From an uncultured Pelagibacteraceae bacterium (lineage in GTDB: Bacteria; Pseudomonadota; Alphaproteobacteria; Pelagibacterales; Pelagibacteraceae): a DNA stretch of 40,840 nt. Below are positions 34,033-40,840 of the stretch, piece after piece. Every line of letters starts with the position of its first letter. Within the stretch, counting starts at the first letter, position 1. Location of the stretch: contig CACJZL010000007.1 of NCBI GenBank assembly GCA_902597865.1, positions 1 to 40,840 on the forward strand, read 5' to 3'. Under the pieces are notes generated by a model that was not told where the DNA came from, did no database searches, and worked only from the letters and a program-made list of their open reading frames with translations. A program made the position numbers and the translations under genes.

Positions 34033-34710
34033 ATGGCACTAATTGAAAAAATTTTTAACCCTTTAAGCATTTTTCATCACAGAAGAATTTTAAAATATTT
34101 ATCTAAAATCGACATAGAAAAAATTATAGATATTGGTGCTCATAAAGGAGAATTTTTGGAAATTATGTTAAAATTAGAGAAAGTAAATTCTTTTTATGCA
34201 TTCGAGCCTCAAAGGAAAATTTTTAAAGAATTAAACGAAAAGTTTTCTAACAATCAAAAAGTTACACTTTTTAATTATGCAATGGATAAAGAGATTACAA
34301 ATAAAATGTTAAAGATAAACAAACTTAGTACGACATCAACACTATCCAAAATTAATGAAAAATCATTTTATCTTAAAATTAAAAATTTTTTAACATTTTC
34401 GAAATTAAACTTTGAGGACGAATATGAAATTCAAACTAATACGGTAGATAAAATTTTTGAGGATATAAGTTTAGAGAAGACCTTACTTAAAATTGATGTA
34501 GAGGGCTTTGAAATGAATGTTATCGAGGGGTCTCAAGCGAAACTAAAACAAATTGAATTTATCCTTCTTGAAAATCAATTTGGTAACCATTACAAAAATA
34601 ATAATTTTGAAGATATAATAAAGTTCCTATCAAAACATAATTTTGAAATTTGTAAAAAATTTACATTTCCTACTCTACATTATCAGGATGTGTTGTTTAA
34701 AAAAATTTAA
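34033..34710 (+). CDS. FkbM family methyltransferase
   Basis: A 225-residue SAM-dependent methyltransferase. The N-terminal motif IIDIGAHKGEFLEIML (near 36-51), FYAFEPQRKIFKEL and TLLKIDVEGFEMNVIEGS (near 155-172) followed by FILLENQF are the FkbM series. It is shorter and only distantly similar to the FkbM protein upstream, so not a recent duplicate. The gene stands alone on the plus strand with no good ribosome binding site, and converges on the MazG-like gene with a one-base gap. Surface-glycan methylation is a guess from the family and the DUF4910 neighbour. Confidence 0.83.
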   Translation: MALIEKIFNPLSIFHHRRILKYLSKIDIEKIIDIGAHKGEFLEIMLKLEKVNSFYAFEPQRKIFKELNEKFSNNQKVTLFNYAMDKEITNKMLKINKLSTTSTLSKINEKSFYLKIKNFLTFSKLNFEDEYEIQTNTVDKIFEDISLEKTLLKIDVEGFEMNVIEGSQAKLKQIEFILLENQFGNHYKNNNFEDIIKFLSKHNFEICKKFTFPTLHYQDVLFKKI

Positions 34711-34711
34711 A

Positions 34712-35083
34712 CTATTTTAAAAATTGACTTAGATTCGGCTTTAAGTAATTAGGTCCCTTCATTACTTTACCTTTTTCATTAAAAATAGGTTTGCCATCTT
34801 CCCCTAGTTTACTCATATTAGAATTTTGAACCTCTTCAAAACATTTATCAAGATTAACACCAAAGGCATGTCCCGCACCATATGTGACATAAAGAATATC
34901 GGTTAAAGCGTCAACTGTTTCTTTTAAGTCTCTCTTGTCAATTGCTGTCTTGAGTTCATTCAGCTCCTCTTCAATAAGATCTATTCTCAATTTATTTATC
35001 TTGTCTGATGAGAAACCAGCATTAGTTTTAACTTCTTGTCCAAACGTTTTCATAAATAAACCTACTTTTTCAAAATTTGTCAT
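34712..35083 (-). CDS. MazG-like / PRA-PH family nucleotide pyrophosphohydrolase
   Basis: A 123-residue all-alpha NTP-PPase (MazG / phosphoribosyl-ATP pyrophosphohydrolase-like fold). The metal-binding pattern E-E-x-x-E appears as LIEEELNELKTAI near 34-46, followed by ETVDALTDILYVTYGAGHAFG near 56-76 (the E-x-x-D part). The C-terminal NSNMSKLGEDGKPIFNEKGK segment, with a lysine-glycine rich hairpin, is typical of this stand-alone subgroup seen also in phages. Likely activity is hydrolysis of (d)NTPs to monophosphates and PPi, perhaps clearing damaged nucleotides; the substrate is unknown. Confidence 0.82.
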   Translation of the reverse strand: MTNFEKVGLFMKTFGQEVKTNAGFSSDKINKLRIDLIEEELNELKTAIDKRDLKETVDALTDILYVTYGAGHAFGVNLDKCFEEVQNSNMSKLGEDGKPIFNEKGKVMKGPNYLKPNLSQFLK

Positions 35084-35116
35084 TATGCTCCTATATGATT
35101 CTAATTACTTTTAATG

Positions 35117-35122
35117 TATAAT
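35117..35122 (+). promoter_or_regulatory. -10 box of fumC
   Basis: A perfect TATAAT lies 18 bases before the ATG at 35141 and overlaps an upstream in-frame ATG at 35114. If used, transcription begins near 35129, giving a leader of about 12 bases without a Shine-Dalgarno site and excluding the upstream ATG. No clear -35 box is seen. Confidence 0.45.
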
Positions 35123-35140
35123 ATTAAAAACATTATCCAA

Positions 35141-36529
35141 ATGAAATTTAGAAAAGAAATAGATAGCATGGGAACCATTAGTGTTGCTGATGACAAATAT
35201 TGGGGTGCCTCAACTGAAAGATCTAAAAAATATTTTGATATAGGAGAAATATTAGTAAGCAAAACTTTAATAAATGCAATTTCAGTAATAAAACTAGCTG
35301 CTGCAAAGGTTCACAGAAAAGAAAGGCTGATCGATCCCAAAATATGTAATGCAATAGTAACTGCCTCCAAAGAAATAATTTCAGGTAAGCTTGATGGTAA
35401 TTTCCCATTAAAAGTATGGCAAACTGGATCTGGAACGCAGACAAATATGAATGTAAACGAGGTAATTGCAAATAGGGCAATCCAAATCTTAGGTGGAAAA
35501 AAAGGCTCAAAAAAACCAGTCCATCCTAATGATCATGTAAATAAATCTCAATCAACCAATGATGTTTTTCCTACAGCAATGCACATTGCTATTGCTATTG
35601 AGACTAAAAAAAAATTACTACCTTCTTTAAAAGATCTTAGTAAAGAATTAAAAATAAAGGTAAATAAATTTAAAAATATTGTCAAAGTTGGAAGAACACA
35701 TCTTCAGGATGCAACTCCACTCACTCTAGGACAAGAATTTTCTGGATATTATTCACAATTAAATGACTGTATTCTAAGAATTGAAAATTCTTTAAAAGAA
35801 ATTTTTTTTCTTGCTCAAGGTGGAACAGCAGTTGGAACTGGAATTAATTCAAAGAAAGACTTTGATGTAAAAATCTGTAGAGAGATTAGTAAATTAACTA
35901 AAATAAAATTCTATCCTGCAAAAAATAAATTTGCAGCTCTTGCTGCACATGATGCAATTGTAAATTTCTCGGGCACTTTAAATACAACAGCAGTTTGTTT
36001 AATGAAAATTGCAAACGATATCCGTTTTTTAGGTTCAGGTCCTAGAGCTGGTTATGGGGAATTATTATTGCCTGCAAACGAACCAGGGTCATCAATAATG
36101 CCTGGAAAAGTTAATCCAACCCAATGCGAAGCTGTCACAATGGTTTGCGTTAAAGTGATTGGAAATCACACAGGTATTACACTCGCAGGTTCTCAGGGAC
36201 AATTTGAATTAAACGTTTTTAAACCTCTCATTGCTCACAATATTCTTCAATCAATAGATCTTTTGTCCGATAGCTCAAAAAATTTTTCACAATTTTGTAT
36301 AAAGGGGATCAAAGCTGATTTAAAAAAGATAAATGAGGACTTGAGTAATTCTTTAATGTTAGTCACAGCTCTAGCTCCTAAATTAGGTTATGATAATGCA
36401 GCTCAAATTGCAAAATCTGCTCTAAAGAATAAAACTACATTAAAGTTTGAAGCTACAAAAAGTGGTCTTATCTCGGAAAAAGAGTTTGATAAAATAGTTG
36501 ATCCAAAAAAAATGACTTATCCTGAGTAA
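35141..36529 (+). CDS. fumC: Fumarate hydratase, class II (FumC)
   Basis: TCA-cycle enzyme interconverting fumarate and malate; homotetramer without Fe-S cluster, sensible in oxic seawater. The 462-residue protein is close to E. coli FumC (467). Landmarks are DSMGTISVADDKYWGASTERS (near 8-27, with the KDSMG start), TGSGTQTNMNVNEVIANRA near 90-108, KSQSTNDVFPTA near 128-139, VGRTHLQDATPLTLGQEFSG near 178-197 and the fumarase/aspartase signature GSSIMPGKVNP near 309-319. I prefer the ATG at 35141 to that at 35114 because it matches the family N-terminus and leaves the TATAAT upstream. It overlaps the convergent AsmA-like gene by 13 bases. Confidence 0.95.
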   Translation: MKFRKEIDSMGTISVADDKYWGASTERSKKYFDIGEILVSKTLINAISVIKLAAAKVHRKERLIDPKICNAIVTASKEIISGKLDGNFPLKVWQTGSGTQTNMNVNEVIANRAIQILGGKKGSKKPVHPNDHVNKSQSTNDVFPTAMHIAIAIETKKKLLPSLKDLSKELKIKVNKFKNIVKVGRTHLQDATPLTLGQEFSGYYSQLNDCILRIENSLKEIFFLAQGGTAVGTGINSKKDFDVKICREISKLTKIKFYPAKNKFAALAAHDAIVNFSGTLNTTAVCLMKIANDIRFLGSGPRAGYGELLLPANEPGSSIMPGKVNPTQCEAVTMVCVKVIGNHTGITLAGSQGQFELNVFKPLIAHNILQSIDLLSDSSKNFSQFCIKGIKADLKKINEDLSNSLMLVTALAPKLGYDNAAQIAKSALKNKTTLKFEATKSGLISEKEFDKIVDPKKMTYPE

Positions 36530-38082
36530 CTAGATAGGATCTTATTAATAAAACTCCTTAAACTAATCCAATTATTAATAGTAATAGAATTGTTATTAAA
36601 ACCATAAATTAAATTGTCAAGATTATCATTTAAATCTGGTTTATCCTCATTTAGAGATATAAAAAAGATTTTAATATCTGAGTTTGTTAGATTATAAATA
36701 AGCCCGAAATAAACTTTATCAATATTTTTTTGATTTTTTTTTGAAACTAAAAATTTTCTATAAAACTTATTTTTATCAAAAACTTCAAAGATAAATTTTC
36801 CTTTAAAAATAATATCATTTTCCTCTAAAAAAATATTTCCATAGTCTAAATTAAGACTTCCAATTTTTTTATTTAGTATCTTTGAATTAGTAAGTTCGAT
36901 TTTTTCTCCAACGAAATTTGAATTTATTGAGATTTCATTAAAAAAATTTCCATTGTTTAAATCATTACTTCGAATTACAAATCTTCCATTAAAATTTTCA
37001 TTTAATAGAAACTCGCGTGAAAAAATTTCATTAAATATATTCTTATCAGGTAAAATCTTTTTAAAATCTAGCCTTTGAATTTTTGAGTCAATTTTGAAAT
37101 CAAATGGATCGAGATTTATTTTTCCACTATAATTAAATTTGTTTGTTCCTATAAATGAGTTGTAAGACTCTAAAATAATTGAGTCATCTTCGAGGAAATA
37201 ATTTGTAATTAATTTAGATCTTTTAAAATTGACTTTAAGGTTTCTTGTTTTATCGTTAGTTTTTGACTTATTTATTAAACTTAGTTTCAAGGGATTTAGT
37301 TTTATTTTGGTAATTTTTTCTTTTTCATTTTCATCATATTTCCAATCTAAGGAGAAGGGGATATTAAAAATATTTCCTTTAGAAATTAAGGAATTTTCTT
37401 TTTTTTGTTCATCATGAAAAATTAAAATATTTTCAAGAGATAGGAAAGAAACTATTTGACCTTCATTGCTTTTATAAAAAATTTTGCTTTTTAGAATTTT
37501 TATTGAATTTTTTGAAAAACCGTTATTTAAAAATTTATCTATGAATGCAAAGTCAGAATTTTCAACAAAAAAATTCGCATTTTTAATTTCAATATTTTTA
37601 ATCACATTATTCATTTTAAAAAAATTATTTTGATCAATAAAAATTTTTAATTTTTTTATTTGGCTAAAGTCTTTTTGATAACCCATCTTTTCAGTAAATA
37701 TCACTACATCATTTATGGCAAAATGCGGTTTTGGCAGAATCGAATAATTAATATCAGGGGTTAGTGCAAAGTCTAAGTTGTATTCTTTCTTTAGTTTTTT
37801 CTCTAACTCATTTTGTATATTTTCGTTTATAAGTATTCCTGGAATAGAGAGGTAAAGAAGATACAAAAAAAATACTATGCTAAGTATAAATAATGCATAA
37901 TTTAATTGGAATTTTTCAGATATGAAACTTTCTATGTTTTTTTTCCTAAAATGGTTAAAACTAATTTTCCATGTGCCTCTAGATATATTGATTAATGTGA
38001 AAAATTTACTAAGAGTCTTTCTTAAAATATTTTTCTTAAAAAAACTTTTTTGAAGGAATGATTGAATTTTAAATTTTTTCAT
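36517..38082 (-). CDS. AsmA-like membrane-anchored protein
   Basis: A 521-residue protein with a basic N-terminus (about 60 residues), one membrane helix (about 61-79, ALFILSIVFFLYLLYLSIPG) and a long beta-rich periplasmic part. The segment directly after the helix (DFALTPDINYSILPKPHFAINDVVIF) matches the AsmA family start, and the remainder has the repetitive lysine/asparagine-rich beta character of AsmA/lipid-transfer bridge proteins. Members help outer-membrane lipid homeostasis. I chose ATG 38082; the frame stays open to 38181, but that would overlap the 5' end of uvrD. Divergent from uvrD with a 35-base gap. Confidence 0.75.
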   Translation of the reverse strand: MKKFKIQSFLQKSFFKKNILRKTLSKFFTLINISRGTWKISFNHFRKKNIESFISEKFQLNYALFILSIVFFLYLLYLSIPGILINENIQNELEKKLKKEYNLDFALTPDINYSILPKPHFAINDVVIFTEKMGYQKDFSQIKKLKIFIDQNNFFKMNNVIKNIEIKNANFFVENSDFAFIDKFLNNGFSKNSIKILKSKIFYKSNEGQIVSFLSLENILIFHDEQKKENSLISKGNIFNIPFSLDWKYDENEKEKITKIKLNPLKLSLINKSKTNDKTRNLKVNFKRSKLITNYFLEDDSIILESYNSFIGTNKFNYSGKINLDPFDFKIDSKIQRLDFKKILPDKNIFNEIFSREFLLNENFNGRFVIRSNDLNNGNFFNEISINSNFVGEKIELTNSKILNKKIGSLNLDYGNIFLEENDIIFKGKFIFEVFDKNKFYRKFLVSKKNQKNIDKVYFGLIYNLTNSDIKIFFISLNEDKPDLNDNLDNLIYGFNNNSITINNWISLRSFINKILSSYSG

Positions 38083-38117
38083 TATCTTATAAAATGATTT
38101 ATAGTGATTTAAAATAA

Positions 38118-40148
38118 ATGATAAACTCTGAATATTTAAAAAACTTAAATAATTTCCAAAAAGAGGCGGTTTTGCATACATCAGGACCGCTTTTAATTGT
38201 TGCTGGGGCTGGCTCTGGAAAAACTAAGGTACTCACGTCAAGAATTGCAAATATTGTTGAAAAAAATCTCGCCTTTCCCAACGAAATTCTAGCCGTAACT
38301 TTTACTAATAAAGCTGCTAGAGAAATGCAAAATAGAATTAGTCAAATACTTAAAAAAAAAGCGGTCGGCCTTCCATGGCTTGGGACATTCCACTCTATTT
38401 GTGCAAAGATAATTAGAAAACATGCCAAAGCTGTCAACCTAACACAAAATTTTACTATAATAGATCAAGATGATCAACAAAGACTAATTAAAAATATCTG
38501 CAAAGGTAATAATATAGATATTAAAAAAATTTCTCCTAATTTTGTATTAGCTTTAATTAATAAGTGGAAAAATTCTGGTTGGTATCCAAAAGATGTTAAA
38601 ATTTCTAGAGGACAGATTTTAGAGACGAATATGTTAGAAGTTTACAAAGTTTATCAAAAGAAACTTATTGATCTCAATGCTTGTGATTTTGGGGACTTAA
38701 TTCTTCATTGTGTAAAAATTTTTGAGGAAAATCAAGACATTAATAAAATTTATTCAAGAAAGTTTAAATATATAATGGTAGATGAATACCAAGATACAAA
38801 TTACATCCAAAGCAAATGGCTTAAACACTTAACATTATTGCATAACAATATTTGTTGTGTAGGCGATGATGACCAGTCGATTTATAGTTGGAGGGGTGCT
38901 GAGATCAAAAATTTTTTAGAATTTGACAAAGTTTATAAAGATACTAAAATTATAAGACTTGAGGATAATTACAGATCAACCCAAAACATTTTAAATGTTG
39001 CTTCCCATTTAATTTCTAATAATCAAAATAGGCTTGGAAAGAAATTGAATTCAAATAAAACAGAAGGTGAGAAAATAAGATTAAATTGTTTTAGAAATGG
39101 TAAAGATGAAGCTGTAGGTGTATCAGATATAATTGAAAATGAACTAAAAAAAAAATATTCATACAACAATATTGCTATCCTTGTTAGAGCAATATTTCAG
39201 ACAAGAGAATTTGAAGAACGATTTTTAAAGATAGGCCTGCCATACAGAATATTAGGTGGGACTAAATTCTACGAAAGAGCTGAAATTAAAAATTGTATAT
39301 CTTATTTGCGTATCATCCAACATGACAAAGATGACCTGGCTTTTGAAAGAATAGCAAACGTGCCCAAAAGATCTATTGGGGAAAGTTCATTGAAACAAAT
39401 AAATGAATTCGCAAGAAAAAATAACCTTTCATTGGAAACTGCTTCCCAAAAATTAATATCTAAAAATTTAATCAAACCAAAAACCAAATTGGGACTATTA
39501 TCATTTTTAAGTATGGTCAATAAGTGGAGAAATGATCACTTAATTAAGAAAATAAACCACGTCAAACTCTTGCAAATCGTATTAGATGAATCTGGTTATT
39601 CGGCCTCTTTAAAAGATAAAAAGGATTTAGAAAATGAAAATAGACTTGAAAATATTAAAGAACTTTTAAGTGCAATGAAAGAATTTGATAATTTGGAAAG
39701 TTTTCTTGAGCATGTATCATTGGCAACCTCTATTGATCAACAATGGGAAGGTGAAAAAATAAATTTAATGACTATGCATGCATCAAAGGGTTTGGAATTT
39801 GACGCAGTGTTCCTGCCTTGTTGGGAAGAAGGAATGTTTCCTCATCAAAAATCTATAGATGAAAAAGGTCAAAGCGGCCTTGAGGAAGAAAGACGTCTTG
39901 CTTATGTAGGCATTACAAGAGCAAAAGATTTGAGTTTTATATCTTTTTCTCTAAATAGATTTTATCAAGGTGATTGGATAGATAGTTTATCTTCAAGATT
40001 TATAGATGAACTTCCAGAGGAATTTATTGAGAAGAATAACAACCTTGAAAAAGATGATCAAGATTTTGAATTTAATCAAGATATAAATGATGACAATGAA
40101 AATTTCAGAAGTCCAGGATGGATTAGATATCAAAAAAGATTAAAATGA
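38118..40148 (+). CDS. uvrD: UvrD/PcrA/Rep family DNA helicase
   Basis: Superfamily 1A 3'-5' helicase for nucleotide excision and mismatch repair. The 676 residues carry motif I VAGAGSGKTKVLTSRI (28-43), Ia AVTFTNKAAREM, II MVDEYQDTNYIQ near 219-230, III VGDDDQSIYSWRGAEI near 251-266, IV LEDNYRSTQNIL, V TMHASKGLEFDAVFLPCWEEG near 550-570 and VI RRLAYVGITRAKDLSF. The protein is about 45 residues shorter than E. coli UvrD (720): the C-terminal Tudor-like domain with FGxGxV is missing and an acidic tail (DDQDFEFNQDINDDNENF) takes its place. It overlaps the next gene as ATGA. Confidence 0.95.
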   Translation: MINSEYLKNLNNFQKEAVLHTSGPLLIVAGAGSGKTKVLTSRIANIVEKNLAFPNEILAVTFTNKAAREMQNRISQILKKKAVGLPWLGTFHSICAKIIRKHAKAVNLTQNFTIIDQDDQQRLIKNICKGNNIDIKKISPNFVLALINKWKNSGWYPKDVKISRGQILETNMLEVYKVYQKKLIDLNACDFGDLILHCVKIFEENQDINKIYSRKFKYIMVDEYQDTNYIQSKWLKHLTLLHNNICCVGDDDQSIYSWRGAEIKNFLEFDKVYKDTKIIRLEDNYRSTQNILNVASHLISNNQNRLGKKLNSNKTEGEKIRLNCFRNGKDEAVGVSDIIENELKKKYSYNNIAILVRAIFQTREFEERFLKIGLPYRILGGTKFYERAEIKNCISYLRIIQHDKDDLAFERIANVPKRSIGESSLKQINEFARKNNLSLETASQKLISKNLIKPKTKLGLLSFLSMVNKWRNDHLIKKINHVKLLQIVLDESGYSASLKDKKDLENENRLENIKELLSAMKEFDNLESFLEHVSLATSIDQQWEGEKINLMTMHASKGLEFDAVFLPCWEEGMFPHQKSIDEKGQSGLEEERRLAYVGITRAKDLSFISFSLNRFYQGDWIDSLSSRFIDELPEEFIEKNNNLEKDDQDFEFNQDINDDNENFRSPGWIRYQKRLK

Positions 40149-40840
40149 TCTCTGAAAAATTAAAAGAATTAAAAAATAAATTTTATCATTATAGAGTAGA
40201 TGGTTATATAATCCCCAAAAATGATGAGTATTTTTCTGAATTTGACAAAAAAAATAAACTAAAAACAATTACAGGTTTTGATGGATCATTTGGACTGGCG
40301 GTAATATTAAAAAAAAAAAACTTTCTTTTTGTTGATGGAAGATATGTTGAACAAGCCAAAATTCAATCGGGTAAAAAGTTTAAAATACTTGAGATACCAA
40401 AAAAACTTCCCTATCAAGTTTTAAATTCGAGCTTAAATTTAGGATTTGATCCAATGATTTTCACTTCTAGAAGTTTGCAATATTACTTTAGAGGTAAAAT
40501 TAAACTTACCCCTATTAGTAAAACGATGATTAATTCAAAGACCTTAGATGGTTATAAATCAAGAAAGTTTTACTCGTTAAACACCAAAGTAGTTGGCGAA
40601 ACAGTAAACAGTAAGATTAAAAGATTAATAAAAATTTTAAAAAAAGATGGATCGGATCATATTTTTATATCAGCACCTGAAAATGTTGCTTGGCTTTTAA
40701 ACATACGAGGAAGAGATAATCCTTTTAGCCCAATACCATATTGTAGAATAATACTTAATACAAAAGGAGAAGTAAGTTTTTTTTCAGACATAAAAAACTC
40801 ATCAAGTATTTTCAAAAAGAAAGATTTTTCGAGAATCTCT
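40145..40840 (+). CDS. pepP: Xaa-Pro aminopeptidase-like protein (PepP, M24B), N-terminal part
   Basis: The first 232 residues of an M24 family aminopeptidase that runs off the right edge. The creatinase N-terminal domain is seen in VDGYIIPKNDEYFSEF (18-33), TGFDGSFGLAVIL (near 43-55), FLFVDGRYVEQA (near 59-70) and the later APENVAWLLNIRGRDNPFSPI (near 178-198). The last stretch is typical of bacterial and eukaryotic aminopeptidase P with the WLLNIRG motif. The metal-binding catalytic domain lies beyond the window. The ATG overlaps the uvrD stop, indicating a shared transcript. Confidence 0.88.
   Translation, partial: MISEKLKELKNKFYHYRVDGYIIPKNDEYFSEFDKKNKLKTITGFDGSFGLAVILKKKNFLFVDGRYVEQAKIQSGKKFKILEIPKKLPYQVLNSSLNLGFDPMIFTSRSLQYYFRGKIKLTPISKTMINSKTLDGYKSRKFYSLNTKVVGETVNSKIKRLIKILKKDGSDHIFISAPENVAWLLNIRGRDNPFSPIPYCRIILNTKGEVSFFSDIKNSSSIFKKKDFSRIS

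Noticed and set aside
33945..34046. 33-codon open frame upstream of the second FkbM gene
   Set aside because: No ribosome binding site, no recognisable motif, out of frame with FkbM and lying at the predicted transcript start; chance frames of this length are common.
31555..34711. Search for attachment-site repeats of the tmRNA 3' end bounding the accessory block
   Set aside because: No second copy of the CACCTGGCAACAG or GCCCCCC segment was found near 34710, and no integrase is present.
38083..38181. Open frame extending the AsmA-like gene by 33 codons
   Set aside because: It would overlap the first 64 bases of uvrD antisense; ATG 38082 leaves a normal divergent gap and a basic N-terminus before the membrane helix.

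Overview
This window is a very AT-rich, tightly packed stretch of chromosome. The best match is a marine alphaproteobacterium of the SAR11 group (Pelagibacterales). The evidence is: intergenic gaps that are mostly zero or a few bases, many ATGA stop/start overlaps, short single-copy biosynthetic genes, a TRAP transporter, ThyX instead of ThyA, and a circularly permuted, two-piece tmRNA gene of the alphaproteobacterial type. This assignment comes from gene content and style; no database search was possible. No insertion sequence, integrase, CRISPR array, rRNA or ordinary tRNA gene was seen.

Layout. (1) 1-6000: a 5-oxoproline (pyroglutamate) module. pxpB-pxpC and a DMT exporter run leftward, pxpA plus a small TPR lipoprotein-like or secreted protein run rightward, and next to them is a complete TRAP transporter (dctP-dctQ-dctM). 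Together these could import 5-oxoproline and hydrolyse it to glutamate. (2) 6000-11000: membrane proteins (TerC family, MFS, LysE/RhtB), a divergent ProC-like reductase, a GNAT-like protein with an N-terminal tandem repeat, a DUF2805/TIGR03643 protein and a glutaredoxin. The LysE-type gene has a strong 5' hairpin that buries its ribosome binding site. (3) 11000-14400: a translationally coupled operon of DadA-like oxidoreductase, DMT transporter, HDAC-family deacetylase, MsrB and a small membrane protein. (4) 14460-29510: a 15-kb run, all leftward, holding hflK-hflC-DUF2065-degQ-miaA, then ilvB-ilvN-ilvC-leuA (branched-chain amino acids), directly abutting mreB-mreC-mreD-mrdA-rodA (rod shape). 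(5) 29590-31620: mrp (without its usual CxxC), thyX and the two-piece tmRNA gene. (6) 31624-34710: a small accessory block of two FkbM methyltransferases and a DUF4910 aminopeptidase-like protein, starting 11 bases after the tmRNA. (7) 34712-40840: a MazG-like pyrophosphatase, fumC, an AsmA-like protein, uvrD/pcrA and the start of a pepP-like aminopeptidase.

No wholly new multi-gene system is obvious. The most promising leads are the RBS-sequestering hairpin in front of the LysE-type exporter (10022-10073), the hairpin touching the ilvB start codon (24991-25020), the TRAP/oxoprolinase pairing, the Mrp protein lacking its Fe-S ligands, and the polysaccharide-type accessory genes fused to the end of the tmRNA transcript.
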